Shown here: positions 9,975 to 17,683 of the stretch, one piece after another
Layout: each line of letters begins with the position of its first letter
Position numbering within the stretch: the first letter of the stretch is position 1
Source of the DNA: Streptomyces sp. NBC_00259
GTDB taxonomy: Bacteria > Actinomycetota > Actinomycetes > Streptomycetales > Streptomycetaceae
NCBI RefSeq assembly: GCF_036181745.1
Contig: NZ_CP108080.1
Coordinates: 2,232,001 to 2,296,000 of the forward strand
Direction of reading: 5' to 3'
Length of the DNA stretch: 64,000 nucleotides
Program-made: the position numbers and the translations under genes
The notes under the pieces: model-generated
Seen by the model: only the letters and a program-made list of their open reading frames with translations
What the model was told of the DNA's origin: nothing
Databases searched by the model: none

Positions 9975-10717
9975 CAGAGACCGGACTCCGACGTACGGAC
10001 CAGGATGCGGCGGCAGTTCTCGCACCGGACGACCACGTCGGGCGCGGCCGCCCGCACCTCGTTCAGCTCGGTGATGTTCAGCTCGATGTGACAGCCCTCG
10101 CAGCGGCGCTGGAACAGCCGGGCCGCGCCCACTCCGCCCTGCTGCCCGCGGAGCTTCTCGTACAGCTTCATCAGGTCCGCGGGCACGGACCCGGCGACGA
10201 CCTCGCGCTCCTTGCCGGTGGACGCGGCCTCGCCGTCCAGCTCCTCGTACGCCGCGTCCCGGCGGGCCGTGGCGTCGTCGGCCTTCGCCTGGACGGAGCC
10301 GACGCGTCCGGTCAGCTCGGTGACGCGCTCCTGCGCGGACTCGCGGCGCTCCATGACCTCCAGGACGACGTCCTCCAGGTCACCCTGCCGCTTGGCGAGG
10401 GAGACGATCTCCCGCTGGAGGTTCTCCAGGTCCTTCGGGGAGGTGACGGCGCCGGAGTCGAGACGCTGCTGGTCCCGCGCCGAGCGCTGACGGACCTGGT
10501 CGACGTCCTGCTCGGCCTTGGTCTGCTCGCGGGCGCAGTCGCTCTCCTCCGTCTGCGCGGCGACGAGCAGATCGCGCAGCTGCGTGAGGTCCTTGTTCAG
10601 CGACTCGATCTCGGCGTGCTCGGGCAGCGACTTGCGCTTGTGCGTGATCTGCGACAGGCGGACGTCGAGGGCCTGGACGTCGAGGAGTCGGATCTGGTCG
10701 GCGGGCGCGGCGTTCAG
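9974..10717 (-). CDS. Zinc-ribbon coiled-coil protein (C4-type, DUF164-like)
   Basis: A 247-residue protein. An N-terminal long coiled coil (about residues 5-190; heptad-rich LNKDLTQLRDLLVAAQ and LENLQREIVSLAKRQGDLE) precedes a C-terminal zinc ribbon CEGCHIEL...CENCRRIL (two CxxC pairs). Such proteins are conserved between Nif3 and RNase H genes in actinobacteria and probably bind nucleic acid; function is unproven. The conserved N-terminus (NAAPADQIRLLDVQ) has no ATG or GTG. A CTG at 10717, with GGAG 8 nt upstream and a CTGA overlap with the Nif3 stop, is the best start. Confidence 0.85.
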   Translation of the reverse strand: MNAAPADQIRLLDVQALDVRLSQITHKRKSLPEHAEIESLNKDLTQLRDLLVAAQTEESDCAREQTKAEQDVDQVRQRSARDQQRLDSGAVTSPKDLENLQREIVSLAKRQGDLEDVVLEVMERRESAQERVTELTGRVGSVQAKADDATARRDAAYEELDGEAASTGKEREVVAGSVPADLMKLYEKLRGQQGGVGAARLFQRRCEGCHIELNITELNEVRAAAPDVVVRCENCRRILVRTSESGL

Positions 10718-11529
10718 TTGGGGGCTCCAGAGGTGTGGTGGGAGGACCAGGGGTCGGTGACCGTCTTCGAGACGTGGACCCTCAGGCCCCAGCCGTGGCG
10801 GTCGGAAATCTCGTCGAGCTGGGATGCCGCCTGCTCGCACCACGGCCATTCCGTGGCCCAGTGGGCGGCGTCGACCAGACCGAGCGGTGAGTGCTGGGTG
10901 GCCTCGGACACGGGATGGTGCCGCAGGTCCGAGGTGAGGAACGCGTCCACGCCCGCGGCCCGTACGGCGTCGAAGAGGCTGTCGCCGGAGCCGCCGCTGA
11001 CGGCGACCCTGCGGACGGTGGCGTCGAGGTCGCCGGCGACCCGGACGCCCTGCGCGGTGGCGGGCAGCCGCTTCGCGGCGCGGGCCGCGAACTCGCGCAG
11101 CGTCTCGGGGTGGTCCAGCTCGCAGATCCGGCCCAGACCGGTCTCCGGCACGAGGGGGCCGAGGACACGCAGGTCGAGGGCGCCGGCGAGGGCGTCGGAC
11201 ACTCCGGGATCGGCCGTGTCGGCGTTGGTGTGCGCGACGTGCAGCGCGATGTCGTGCTTGATGAGGGAGTGCACGACCCGGCCCTTGAAATGGGAGGCGG
11301 CGACCGTCGTCGTACCGCGCAGATAGAGCGGATGGTGGGTGACGATCAGGTCCGCGCCGAGCGCGACGGCCTCGTCGGCGATCTCCTGGACGGGGTCGAC
11401 GGCGAAGAGGACGCGGGTGATGTCCGCGTCGGGCTCGCCGCAGACCGTGCCGACGGCGTCCCACCCCTCGGCCCGCTCGGGGGGCCAGAGGGCGTCGAGC
11501 GCGGCGGTGACTTCAGACAGACGGGGCAC
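10714..11529 (-). CDS. Nif3-like dinuclear metal-centre protein
   Basis: A 271-residue member of the Nif3/YbgI family, toroidal hexamers with a two-metal site, often annotated as GTP cyclohydrolase I type 2 or phosphoesterase-like; the reaction is not settled. Metal ligands are visible in ADLIVTHHPLYL, HVAHTNAD and the C-terminal VDAAHWATEW. Start GTG 11529 is inferred because PRLSEVTAALDALWPP is the usual N-terminus. TAGCCT (11536-11541, minus strand) lies 6 nt upstream, so the transcript is probably leaderless. First gene of the operon with the zinc-ribbon protein and the RNase HI/phosphatase. Confidence 0.9.
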   Translation of the reverse strand: MPRLSEVTAALDALWPPERAEGWDAVGTVCGEPDADITRVLFAVDPVQEIADEAVALGADLIVTHHPLYLRGTTTVAASHFKGRVVHSLIKHDIALHVAHTNADTADPGVSDALAGALDLRVLGPLVPETGLGRICELDHPETLREFAARAAKRLPATAQGVRVAGDLDATVRRVAVSGGSGDSLFDAVRAAGVDAFLTSDLRHHPVSEATQHSPLGLVDAAHWATEWPWCEQAASQLDEISDRHGWGLRVHVSKTVTDPWSSHHTSGAPN

Positions 11530-11590
11530 GGAGCAAAGGCTACCTGGCCCCCTTGTGCGGCTGAACCGGCGCCGCTCTCGCGGAGCGGGC

Positions 11591-11668
11591 CGGTCGCCGA
11601 GGCCGGTCGCCGAGGCGATCACCGTGGCGATCACCGGGCCGGTCGCCGTGGCGGTCGCCGTGGCGGTC
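11591..11668. repeat. Six 12-bp imperfect tandem repeats
   Basis: Units based on CGGTCGCCGTGG (variants CGGTCGCCGAGG and CGATCACCGTGG) run head to tail in the intergenic space between Nif3 and the siderophore-binding lipoprotein gene. No conserved coding potential was seen. Confidence 0.8.
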
Positions 11669-11779
11669 GCTCGACCGACGGTTGCGGTGATCCCTCTGCC
11701 GTGATCCCCGTCCCGGGGCGACCGAGTCCCGGAGCCGTTCCGCCCCGGGACCGGTCGCCGCGTTCGCCGCGTTCGCCGC

Positions 11780-12811
11780 CTACTTGACGAGGTGGCCGCG
11801 AAGGTCGTCGAGGACCTTGTCGGCCGCGGTGACACCGAGGCCGAGGTACCAGGTCTCGTCGGGCACGTCCTTGGCCCGGCCCGCCTTGACCGCCGTCAGG
11901 TTCTTCCACAGCGGGTTGGCACGGGCGGTGTCCCGCTTGGTCTTCGACGGGTCGCCGTAGACGCCGGTGAAGATCCAGTCGGCGTCGGCCTCGTCGATCC
12001 TCTCCGGGCTGACCTCCGTGGCGAGGTCGTTGACCTGCTGGTTCTTGGGCCGCGGCAGTCCGGCGTCGTCGAGGATGGTGCCGATGAAGGAGGCCTTGGC
12101 GTACAGACGGGTCCGGTCGGGCATGTAGCGCACCATCGAGACGGTCGGCTTGTCCGCGCCGATGTCCGTGCCGAGCTGCTCCGCCTTCTTCTCGTACGCG
12201 TCGAGCTTCGCCTTCGCCTCCGCCGTCCTGTCCAGCGCGGCGGCGTTCAGGAGGTAGTTCTCCTTCCAGGTGAAGCCGGGGCGGATGGAGAAGACGGTCG
12301 GTGCTATCTGCGTGAGCTCCTTGTACTTGTCGGCGGCCCTGAGCTGGCTGCCGAGGATCAGGTCGGGCTTGAGCTGCGCGATCGCCTCGAGGTTGAGGTT
12401 GTTGATGGTGCCGACGCTCTTGGGGCTGCCGGCGGCCTTCTTCAGGTACGACGGAATGCCGCCGTCGCCCTCGGCGGGGGCGTAGCCGACGGGCTGCAGG
12501 CCCAGCGAAACAACGTTGTCGAGCTCGCCGACGTCGAGGACGACGACGCGCTTGGGGGCGGACTTCAGTTCGGTGGTGCCCATGGCGTGGGTGAGAGTGC
12601 GCGGGAAGTGACCGGGGGCCGCGTCCGTGCCCATCGCCGCGGTCTTCTTCGCGGCGTCGCCGAAGTCCTTGCCGCCCTGGGCGACGGACTTCTTGCCGCT
12701 GCTGTCGGCCTTGGTCCCGTCGGCGCCTTCGCCCCCGCTGTTTCCGCAGGCCGCGAGGGTGAGGGCGGCGGCGAGGGCGAGTGCGGCTGCGGTTCCGCGG
12801 CGTGGCGACAT
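11780..12811 (-). CDS. Iron-siderophore ABC transporter substrate-binding lipoprotein
   Basis: A 343-residue FecB/FepB-type binding protein (class III periplasmic-binding fold). The N-terminus is a lipoprotein signal (ALTLAACGNS, lipobox LAAC), so it is anchored outside the membrane. Core motifs include KRVVVLDVGELDNVVSLGLQPVGY, LEAIAQLKPDLILGSQ and a long linking helix. It should capture a ferric siderophore for an ABC importer. No permease or ATPase gene is adjacent, so it must use a system encoded elsewhere. An iron box 88 bp upstream implies repression by DmdR1/IdeR in iron-replete cells. Confidence 0.92.
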   Translation of the reverse strand: MSPRRGTAAALALAAALTLAACGNSGGEGADGTKADSSGKKSVAQGGKDFGDAAKKTAAMGTDAAPGHFPRTLTHAMGTTELKSAPKRVVVLDVGELDNVVSLGLQPVGYAPAEGDGGIPSYLKKAAGSPKSVGTINNLNLEAIAQLKPDLILGSQLRAADKYKELTQIAPTVFSIRPGFTWKENYLLNAAALDRTAEAKAKLDAYEKKAEQLGTDIGADKPTVSMVRYMPDRTRLYAKASFIGTILDDAGLPRPKNQQVNDLATEVSPERIDEADADWIFTGVYGDPSKTKRDTARANPLWKNLTAVKAGRAKDVPDETWYLGLGVTAADKVLDDLRGHLVK

Positions 12812-12898
12812 GGCGGGGGCTCCTGCGGGGCGAGGTGCGTACGACGGGGTGCGTACGAGTACGTACGAGTGGACACAAGCGGACCGCGAGGATCCGCC

Positions 12899-12917
12899 TT
12901 AGGCGTGCCTTACCTTA
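12899..12917 (-). promoter_or_regulatory. Iron box (DmdR1/IdeR operator)
   Basis: Minus-strand TAAGGTAAGGCACGCCTAA matches 14 of 19 positions of the actinobacterial iron-box consensus TTAGGTTAGGCTAACCTAA, including both TAA/TTA ends. It sits upstream of the siderophore-binding lipoprotein gene. Confidence 0.8.
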
Positions 12918-13058
12918 ACCGGCGCCCTTCTCAGCACAACCGCCCCCTCACCCTCAGGCGAATCGCGACTTGGCCACCCTTATGTGTGAAGTGAGAGGGC
13001 CCTCGCCGTTCGGCTGGACGTACGAAAACTAGCTTCGATGGCCGGAGGTGACCATCCG

Positions 13059-14222
13059 ATGACAGCGTGTGCCATCGAGGAGGCCGCGGAGCCCGGGATC
13101 GCACGGTCCGCTCCGCGCGCGGCGCTCACGGTCGGCGCGGACGGCTGCTACGCGGCCCGTCTCGCGGGTGAGGGAGACGCCCGGTTCGCGGAGCGCTGGA
13201 CGCTCGACGGTCCGGAGCCGTATGCGGTGCCGCTGCCGCTCGGCCAGCCGGAGGAGTCCGACACGGAGGTGGCGCCGCTCGCCGACGGGCGGGTGCTCGT
13301 CCACCGGCGGGTGGCGGAGCGGCGGGCGTTCTCCCTGCTGTATCCGACGGGGCCGGGCACGGGCGAACTGCTCCTGGGCGCGGTCGAGTCCGAGAGGTTG
13401 CGGCTGCTGCCGCCGTCGCCGGACGGCACCTGCGCGTACGCGCTGGCGCCCGGCGAGCACTCCACGACGGTGTGGCTGGTGGCCGGCGGGGCGTTCGGAC
13501 CCGAGCGGGTCGCGGAGGTGCCCGGCCGCTGCTCCGGCGGAGCGTGGCTGGACCGTACGGGCCGGATGCTCGCCCTGGACCGGGAGCGGGACGGGATCAC
13601 CAAGGCGGTGGTGGTCGACCTGGAGCGCGGTGGGGAGGTGACACCGCTGCTGCAGATCACGGAGGACAGCAACGACCGGCTGCTGCTCGCCGACGCCGAG
13701 AGCGGGCTGCTGCTGATCCGCTCGGACGCGGCAGGACACGACCGGCTGGGGTGGGGGGTGCTCGGGAGTCTGCGGCCGGTGCGCTTCCCCGAGTGCCTGC
13801 GCCTGGCCGACGCGGCGGTGACACCGTTCGCGATCCAGCCGGGGCAGGTGCTGATACCGGAGACGTGCGCGGTGGCGCTGCGGATCGACGCGGCGGCGGG
13901 AAGCTGGGTGGGGGTGTGGCGGCCCGCGGGGCGCCGGATGGATCAACTGGCCGCACCGGAGGGCTGGTTGGCGGGCTCGGGGCTGTGGACGCGGGACGGG
14001 GTGCTGCAACTGCCGTACGCGACCGGGGAGGTGCCGTGCGGGGTGGCCCGGGTGGAGCCCCCCGAGGCCCTTGTCCCACCCGTCCCGCACGAGCCGGTCA
14101 CAGCACCGCCACAATCGGAATGCGCAGGTGGGGAACCGTACGAGGGTGCCGGGAGTCCTGCTGTGTGCAGACCTGTGCCGTTGCAGCAGGCGCCACTCAC
14201 GGCGCGTGGAGCACGTGGTTAG
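13059..14222 (+). CDS. Conserved hypothetical protein, probable beta-propeller-like
   Basis: A 387-residue protein without signal peptide or membrane segments. Repeated short strand-rich units ending in G/D turns (LLLGAVESERLRLLPPSPDGTCAYAL and AWLDRTGRMLALDRERDG) suggest a beta-propeller or TolB-like repeat fold, but no family was recognised. Start ATG 13059 follows GGAGGTG (13043-13049). The last roughly 50 residues are Pro-rich and unlike the rest, so a frameshift or non-conserved tail from about 14080 is possible. It is divergent from the siderophore-binding lipoprotein gene. Confidence 0.7.
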   Translation: MTACAIEEAAEPGIARSAPRAALTVGADGCYAARLAGEGDARFAERWTLDGPEPYAVPLPLGQPEESDTEVAPLADGRVLVHRRVAERRAFSLLYPTGPGTGELLLGAVESERLRLLPPSPDGTCAYALAPGEHSTTVWLVAGGAFGPERVAEVPGRCSGGAWLDRTGRMLALDRERDGITKAVVVDLERGGEVTPLLQITEDSNDRLLLADAESGLLLIRSDAAGHDRLGWGVLGSLRPVRFPECLRLADAAVTPFAIQPGQVLIPETCAVALRIDAAAGSWVGVWRPAGRRMDQLAAPEGWLAGSGLWTRDGVLQLPYATGEVPCGVARVEPPEALVPPVPHEPVTAPPQSECAGGEPYEGAGSPAVCRPVPLQQAPLTARGARG

Positions 14223-14369
14223 ACTCTGCGGCCGGGGGCTACGCAGCCGCACCGTCCGGATGCCGACGGTGACGGGTTCCGGCGAAATTCCGCGAACGCG
14301 AATCCGCGAATTCCGACGGATTCCCCCGGTGACAGAAATCAGCGATGAACAACGGGGTGAACTTCCCAC

Positions 14370-14540
14370 ATGTCTGAAGCCCGAACCGACACGACCCAGG
14401 CGCGTCCGCAGGGAGCGGCCGCGAACCGGGCCGAGCCCGTCGGCGCCGCCGGAAAGCACCGGGGCGGTGCGGCGGCATCGGAGGACACACAGTCCCCGGC
14501 CCACGGCCGCCACCGCCGCCCGACGGGTGGCGGGCACTAG
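14370..14540 (+). CDS. Small 56-residue basic, Ala/Gly/His-rich protein
   Basis: A short frame MSEARTDTTQARPQGAAANR... ending RRPTGGGH at TAG 14540, immediately followed by a strong terminator (14550-14582). GGGGTGA at 14354-14360 is a weak, close ribosome site. A TAGACT -10-like element at 14219-14224 lies upstream. No homology was recognised. The terminator placement and codon pattern make it a real small gene more likely than not; it is predicted to be disordered. Confidence 0.5.
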   Translation: MSEARTDTTQARPQGAAANRAEPVGAAGKHRGGAAASEDTQSPAHGRHRRPTGGGH

Positions 14541-14549
14541 GTTCCGGAC

Positions 14550-14582
14550 CGCCTGACGGGCTCCGTCGGAGCCCGTCAGGCG
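14550..14582. terminator. Strong bidirectional terminator
   Basis: CGCCTGACGGGCTCCG (14550-14565) and CGGAGCCCGTCAGGCG (14567-14582) are perfect inverted repeats. It lies between the small + strand gene and the converging SDR gene. Confidence 0.85.
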
Positions 14583-14599
14583 ATCGAGTACACGGGGAG

Positions 14600-15553
14600 T
14601 CAGGCCCGCTTCAGGCCCAGGACGTCCGTGGCCGCGAAGGTCTCGTCGGGCGCACGGTCCGCGTAGTACGCGCCCAGGACCCCGTCGAGTTCCTCGTAAG
14701 AGAACGTCTCCTTCGCCGAGTCGAACTGGGCCGCGACCTTTGGCCGTTCGACCACCGCGACCATGCCGCCGTGGACGACCAGGAGTTGACCGTTGACGCG
14801 GGACGCCGCCGGGGAGGCGAGGTAGCCGACGAGCGGTGCGACGTGCTCCGGGGCGAGCGGGTCGAGTCCGCCGTCGGCCGGTACGGCGAGGCCCGCGAAG
14901 ACGTCCTCGGTCATGCGCGTACGGGCCCGTGGGCAGATCGCGTTGGCCGTGACGCCGTACTTCCGCAGCGCCTGCGCGGTCGACGTCGTCAGGCCGACGA
15001 TGCCGCCCTTGGCCGCCGCGTAGTTGGGCTGGCCCGCCGAGCCCGCCAGGAACGCCTCCGACGAGGTGTTGACGATCCGGCCGTACACCGGGGCGCCCGC
15101 CGCCTTGGAGCGCTCGCGCCAGTGCACCGACGCGAAGTGGGTCGTGTTGAAGTGGCCCTTGAGATGGACCCGGATCACCGAGTCCCATTCGTCCTCGCTC
15201 ATCGAGAAGACCATCCGGTCCCGCAGGATGCCCGCGTTGTTGACCAGGATGTCGAGCTTGCCGTACGTGCCGGTCGCCAGGTCGACCAGGGCGCGGGCGG
15301 CGTCGAAGTCCGCGACGTCGCCGACGTGCGCCACCGCCTGCCCGCCCGCCGCGCGGATCTCCGCCGCGACCTGCTCCGCGGGCGCGGCGGACGCCTCGCC
15401 CGAGCCGTCCCGGCCGGGCTGCCCGTAGTCGTTGACGACGACGGCCGCCCCGAGCCGGGCCAGCTCCAGCGCCTCCGCCCGGCCCAGCCCGCGGCCCGCG
15501 CCCGTGACGACCGCGGACAGGCCCTGCAGGGGAAGTGACTGTGGAAGTGACAT
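14600..15553 (-). CDS. SDR family oxidoreductase (17beta-HSD4 / ChsB1-like)
   Basis: A 317-residue classical short-chain dehydrogenase. The nucleotide-binding TGAGRGLG is at residues 17-24, NNAG at 105-108 and the catalytic Y178-xxx-K182 (NYAAAK) is preceded by NTSS. The C-terminal extension (LLVVHGGMVAVVERPKVAAQFD) resembles peroxisomal MFE-2 / Hsd4-type 3-hydroxyacyl-CoA dehydrogenases of steroid side-chain beta-oxidation. The expected reaction is NAD+-dependent oxidation of a 3-hydroxyacyl-CoA. It is the third gene of the MaoC-ADH-SDR operon (15-bp gap), below a KstR operator. Substrate is inferred, not proven. Confidence 0.85.
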   Translation of the reverse strand: MSLPQSLPLQGLSAVVTGAGRGLGRAEALELARLGAAVVVNDYGQPGRDGSGEASAAPAEQVAAEIRAAGGQAVAHVGDVADFDAARALVDLATGTYGKLDILVNNAGILRDRMVFSMSEDEWDSVIRVHLKGHFNTTHFASVHWRERSKAAGAPVYGRIVNTSSEAFLAGSAGQPNYAAAKGGIVGLTTSTAQALRKYGVTANAICPRARTRMTEDVFAGLAVPADGGLDPLAPEHVAPLVGYLASPAASRVNGQLLVVHGGMVAVVERPKVAAQFDSAKETFSYEELDGVLGAYYADRAPDETFAATDVLGLKRA

Positions 15554-15568
15554 ACGAGCGGGTCCCCC

Positions 15569-16645
15569 TCAGATCTCGATGCAGGTACGCAGCGCCTCAC
15601 CGGTACGCATCTGGTGCAGCGCCTCGTTGATCTCCGCGAGCTGCACCCGGTGCGTGATCAGCGACTCCAGGTCGATCCGGCCGGCCCGCCACAGCGTGAT
15701 GGCCCGTTCGTACGAGCGGAGCACGTCGCCGCCGCCGTACATCGACGGCAGGATCCGCTTCTCGTCGAAGAACAGCTCGAACATGTTGAGCTGCAGGAAG
15801 TCGTCCATCGCGCCCGCGCCGACGATGCACAGCGTCCCGCCGCGCCGGGTCGTCTCGTACGCCGTCCTGGCCGTCGCCGACTTGCCGACGACCTCGAAGA
15901 CGTAGTCGAAGCCCTCGCCGCCGGTGATCCGCTGCCTGGCGTCGGCGAGTTCGTCGGGCGAGACCGCCTCGGTCGCGCCGAAGGACAGTGCCGCCTCGCG
16001 CCGTGACGCCACCGGGTCGACGGCGACGATCTGCGCGGCGCCCTGTACCCGCGCGCCCTGGATCGTGGAGATGCCGACGCCGCCGCAGCCGATGACGGCG
16101 ACGGACGAACCGGCCTCCACCTTGGCGGTGTTGATGGCCGCGCCGAGACCCGTGGTCACTCCGCAGCCGATGAGCGCGGCGATCTCGAACGGGACGTCCT
16201 GCGGTATCGGCACCGCGCAGCCCGCGTCGACGACGACCTCCTCCACGAAGGTGCCGGTCCCGGCGAAGCCGAAGACATCGCCGCCGGGGCGCTTGAAGTT
16301 GGGTGTGCCGGCGTTCATGAACCCGGCCAGACAGAGCTGGGTCTGGCCCCGCTTGCAGGCCGGACAGGCCCGGCAGGACGGCAGCCAGCACATCAGCACC
16401 CGGTCGCCCTGCTGGACGCCCGTCACTCCATCGCCGACGTCGAGGATCTCCCCGGCGCCCTCGTGGCCGGGGATGAACGGCGCGGGCTGCGGCAGCACAC
16501 CGCTCATCGCGGAGACGTCCGAGTGGCACAGCCCGGTCGCCCTGAGGCGGACCCTCACCTTGCCGGGGCCGAAGCCCACCGCTTCGACGTCGTCGAGGAC
16601 GTCGAGTTTGTCCTGGCCGATCTCGTGCAATACGGCTGCGCGCAT
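15569..16645 (-). CDS. Zinc-dependent alcohol dehydrogenase (MDR family)
   Basis: A 358-residue medium-chain dehydrogenase. Catalytic zinc ligands are in GLCHSD (C40) and IPGHEGAG (H61, E62). The structural zinc cluster is CRACPACKRGQTQLC. The Rossmann motif is VIGCGGVGIST. It most resembles the class III-like actinobacterial AdhE/AdhD enzymes, oxidising primary alcohols or hydroxyacyl thioesters with NAD. It lies 21 bp after the MaoC-type gene and 15 bp before the SDR gene, so the three are one transcript. Confidence 0.9.
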   Translation of the reverse strand: MRAAVLHEIGQDKLDVLDDVEAVGFGPGKVRVRLRATGLCHSDVSAMSGVLPQPAPFIPGHEGAGEILDVGDGVTGVQQGDRVLMCWLPSCRACPACKRGQTQLCLAGFMNAGTPNFKRPGGDVFGFAGTGTFVEEVVVDAGCAVPIPQDVPFEIAALIGCGVTTGLGAAINTAKVEAGSSVAVIGCGGVGISTIQGARVQGAAQIVAVDPVASRREAALSFGATEAVSPDELADARQRITGGEGFDYVFEVVGKSATARTAYETTRRGGTLCIVGAGAMDDFLQLNMFELFFDEKRILPSMYGGGDVLRSYERAITLWRAGRIDLESLITHRVQLAEINEALHQMRTGEALRTCIEI

Positions 16646-16666
16646 GGTGCGGCTCCCTTCGGGAGG

Positions 16667-17539
16667 TCAGGAGAATTCGACGATGGTGTCGGCGAGCACC
16701 GGTGCGTCGTCCCGGTCCACGGCCGTCACCGACACCTGGACGCGGTCCGCTCCGGCCCACATCCGGATACGCAGGGTCTCCCCCGGGAACACCACCCCGG
16801 CGAAGCGCGTGCTGTACGAGCGGACGCGCGTGACGTCCCCGTCGAGGAGCGTGTCGACGACGGCCTTGAGCGTGATGCCGTACGTGCACAGGCCGTGCAG
16901 GATCGGCCGGTCGAAGCCGGCGAGCTTGGCGAACTCCGGGTCGGCGTGCAGCGGGTTCCAATCGCCGGAGAGCCGGTAGAGCAGCGCCTGGTCCTCGCGT
17001 ACCGCCCGTTCGACGACCTTGTCGGGCTCGCGGTCCGGCTGCTCGGCGCGTGTGGAGGGGCCGCGTTCGCCACCGAAGCCGCCCTCGCCCCGTACGAAGA
17101 TCTGCGCGTCGCTCGTCCACAGCGGGCCGTCCTCGTCGGCCGCCTCGGAACGGAGCACGAGGATCGCGGCCTTGCCCTTGTCGTAGACGGCGGCGACGCG
17201 CGAGGTGCTGGTGGCCCGTCCCCTGACGGGGATCGGGCGGTGGAGCGTGATCGTCTGGCCACCGTGCAGCACGGCGGCGAGGTCGACGTCGATGCCGGGG
17301 GCGGAGAGCCCGCCGACGACGCCCATGCCCGCGCCCGCGACGGTGGCGAAGCTGGGCAGGACGTGCAGCCGGGACTCCAGGGTGTAGCGCAGTTCGTCGG
17401 GGTCGGTGGCCGGACTGCCCTGGCCCTGGAACGAACCGGCGCCGAGGCCGAGGTGGTAGAGCTGGATGTCCTTGTGGTCCCAGGTGATCTCGGCGCTGCG
17501 CGGCTCCGCGGCGACCGCCCTGGCGGCATCGATGGGCAT
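16667..17539 (-). CDS. MaoC-type double-hotdog enoyl-CoA hydratase (ChsH3-like)
   Basis: A 290-residue protein with two hotdog halves. The C-terminal half carries the hydratase-2 motif D193-W-N195-P-L-H198 followed by GFDRPILHGLCTYG. The N-terminus MPIDAARAV...DIQLYHLGLGAGS and the IYARGEGGFGG-like segment (IFVRGEGGFGG) closely recall mycobacterial Rv3538 (ChsH3/HsdB), which hydrates a steroid enoyl-CoA. Start ATG 17539 has AAGGAG 8 nt upstream. It is the first gene of the operon with ADH and SDR. A KstR operator lies about 130 bp upstream, at the edge of an IS630 insertion. Confidence 0.88.
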   Translation of the reverse strand: MPIDAARAVAAEPRSAEITWDHKDIQLYHLGLGAGSFQGQGSPATDPDELRYTLESRLHVLPSFATVAGAGMGVVGGLSAPGIDVDLAAVLHGGQTITLHRPIPVRGRATSTSRVAAVYDKGKAAILVLRSEAADEDGPLWTSDAQIFVRGEGGFGGERGPSTRAEQPDREPDKVVERAVREDQALLYRLSGDWNPLHADPEFAKLAGFDRPILHGLCTYGITLKAVVDTLLDGDVTRVRSYSTRFAGVVFPGETLRIRMWAGADRVQVSVTAVDRDDAPVLADTIVEFS

Positions 17540-17552
17540 GGACACTGCTCCT

Positions 17553-17580
17553 TGGTTCCTGGTTCCTTGGTTCCTTGGCT
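17553..17580. repeat. Short GGTTCCTT tandem repeat in the 5' leader
   Basis: About three copies of GGTTCC(TT) lie just upstream of the MaoC gene's ribosome site. They are in the untranslated leader of the operon and could vary by slippage. Confidence 0.7.
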
Positions 17581-17669
17581 CCGGGAGGAGTGGAAGACCT
17601 CGGTGCGGCCGTCCGCACCGTCGGTCGCACCGAGGCCGTACGGGGGCCGGCCGCTCCACGCGCCCGTTC

Positions 17670-17683
17670 TAGAACGCGTTCTA
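17670..17683. promoter_or_regulatory. KstR operator upstream of the MaoC-ADH-SDR operon
   Basis: TAGAACGCGTTCTA matches the KstR consensus TNNAACNNGTTNNA exactly and sits inside the 16-bp palindrome CTAGAACGCGTTCTAG (17669-17684). On the minus strand its right half overlaps a TAGAAC -10-like hexamer. The IS630 element is inserted into the last TA of this site; the TA duplication keeps the operator intact. Confidence 0.8.

Noticed and set aside
11560-11779. Small Arg/Thr-rich proteins predicted in the repeat region
   Set aside because: They arise from the 12-bp tandem repeats and have no ribosome site.
13029-15188. 719-residue minus-strand open frame
   Set aside because: Overlaps two genes with recognisable codon structure and contains no domain; another GC shadow.
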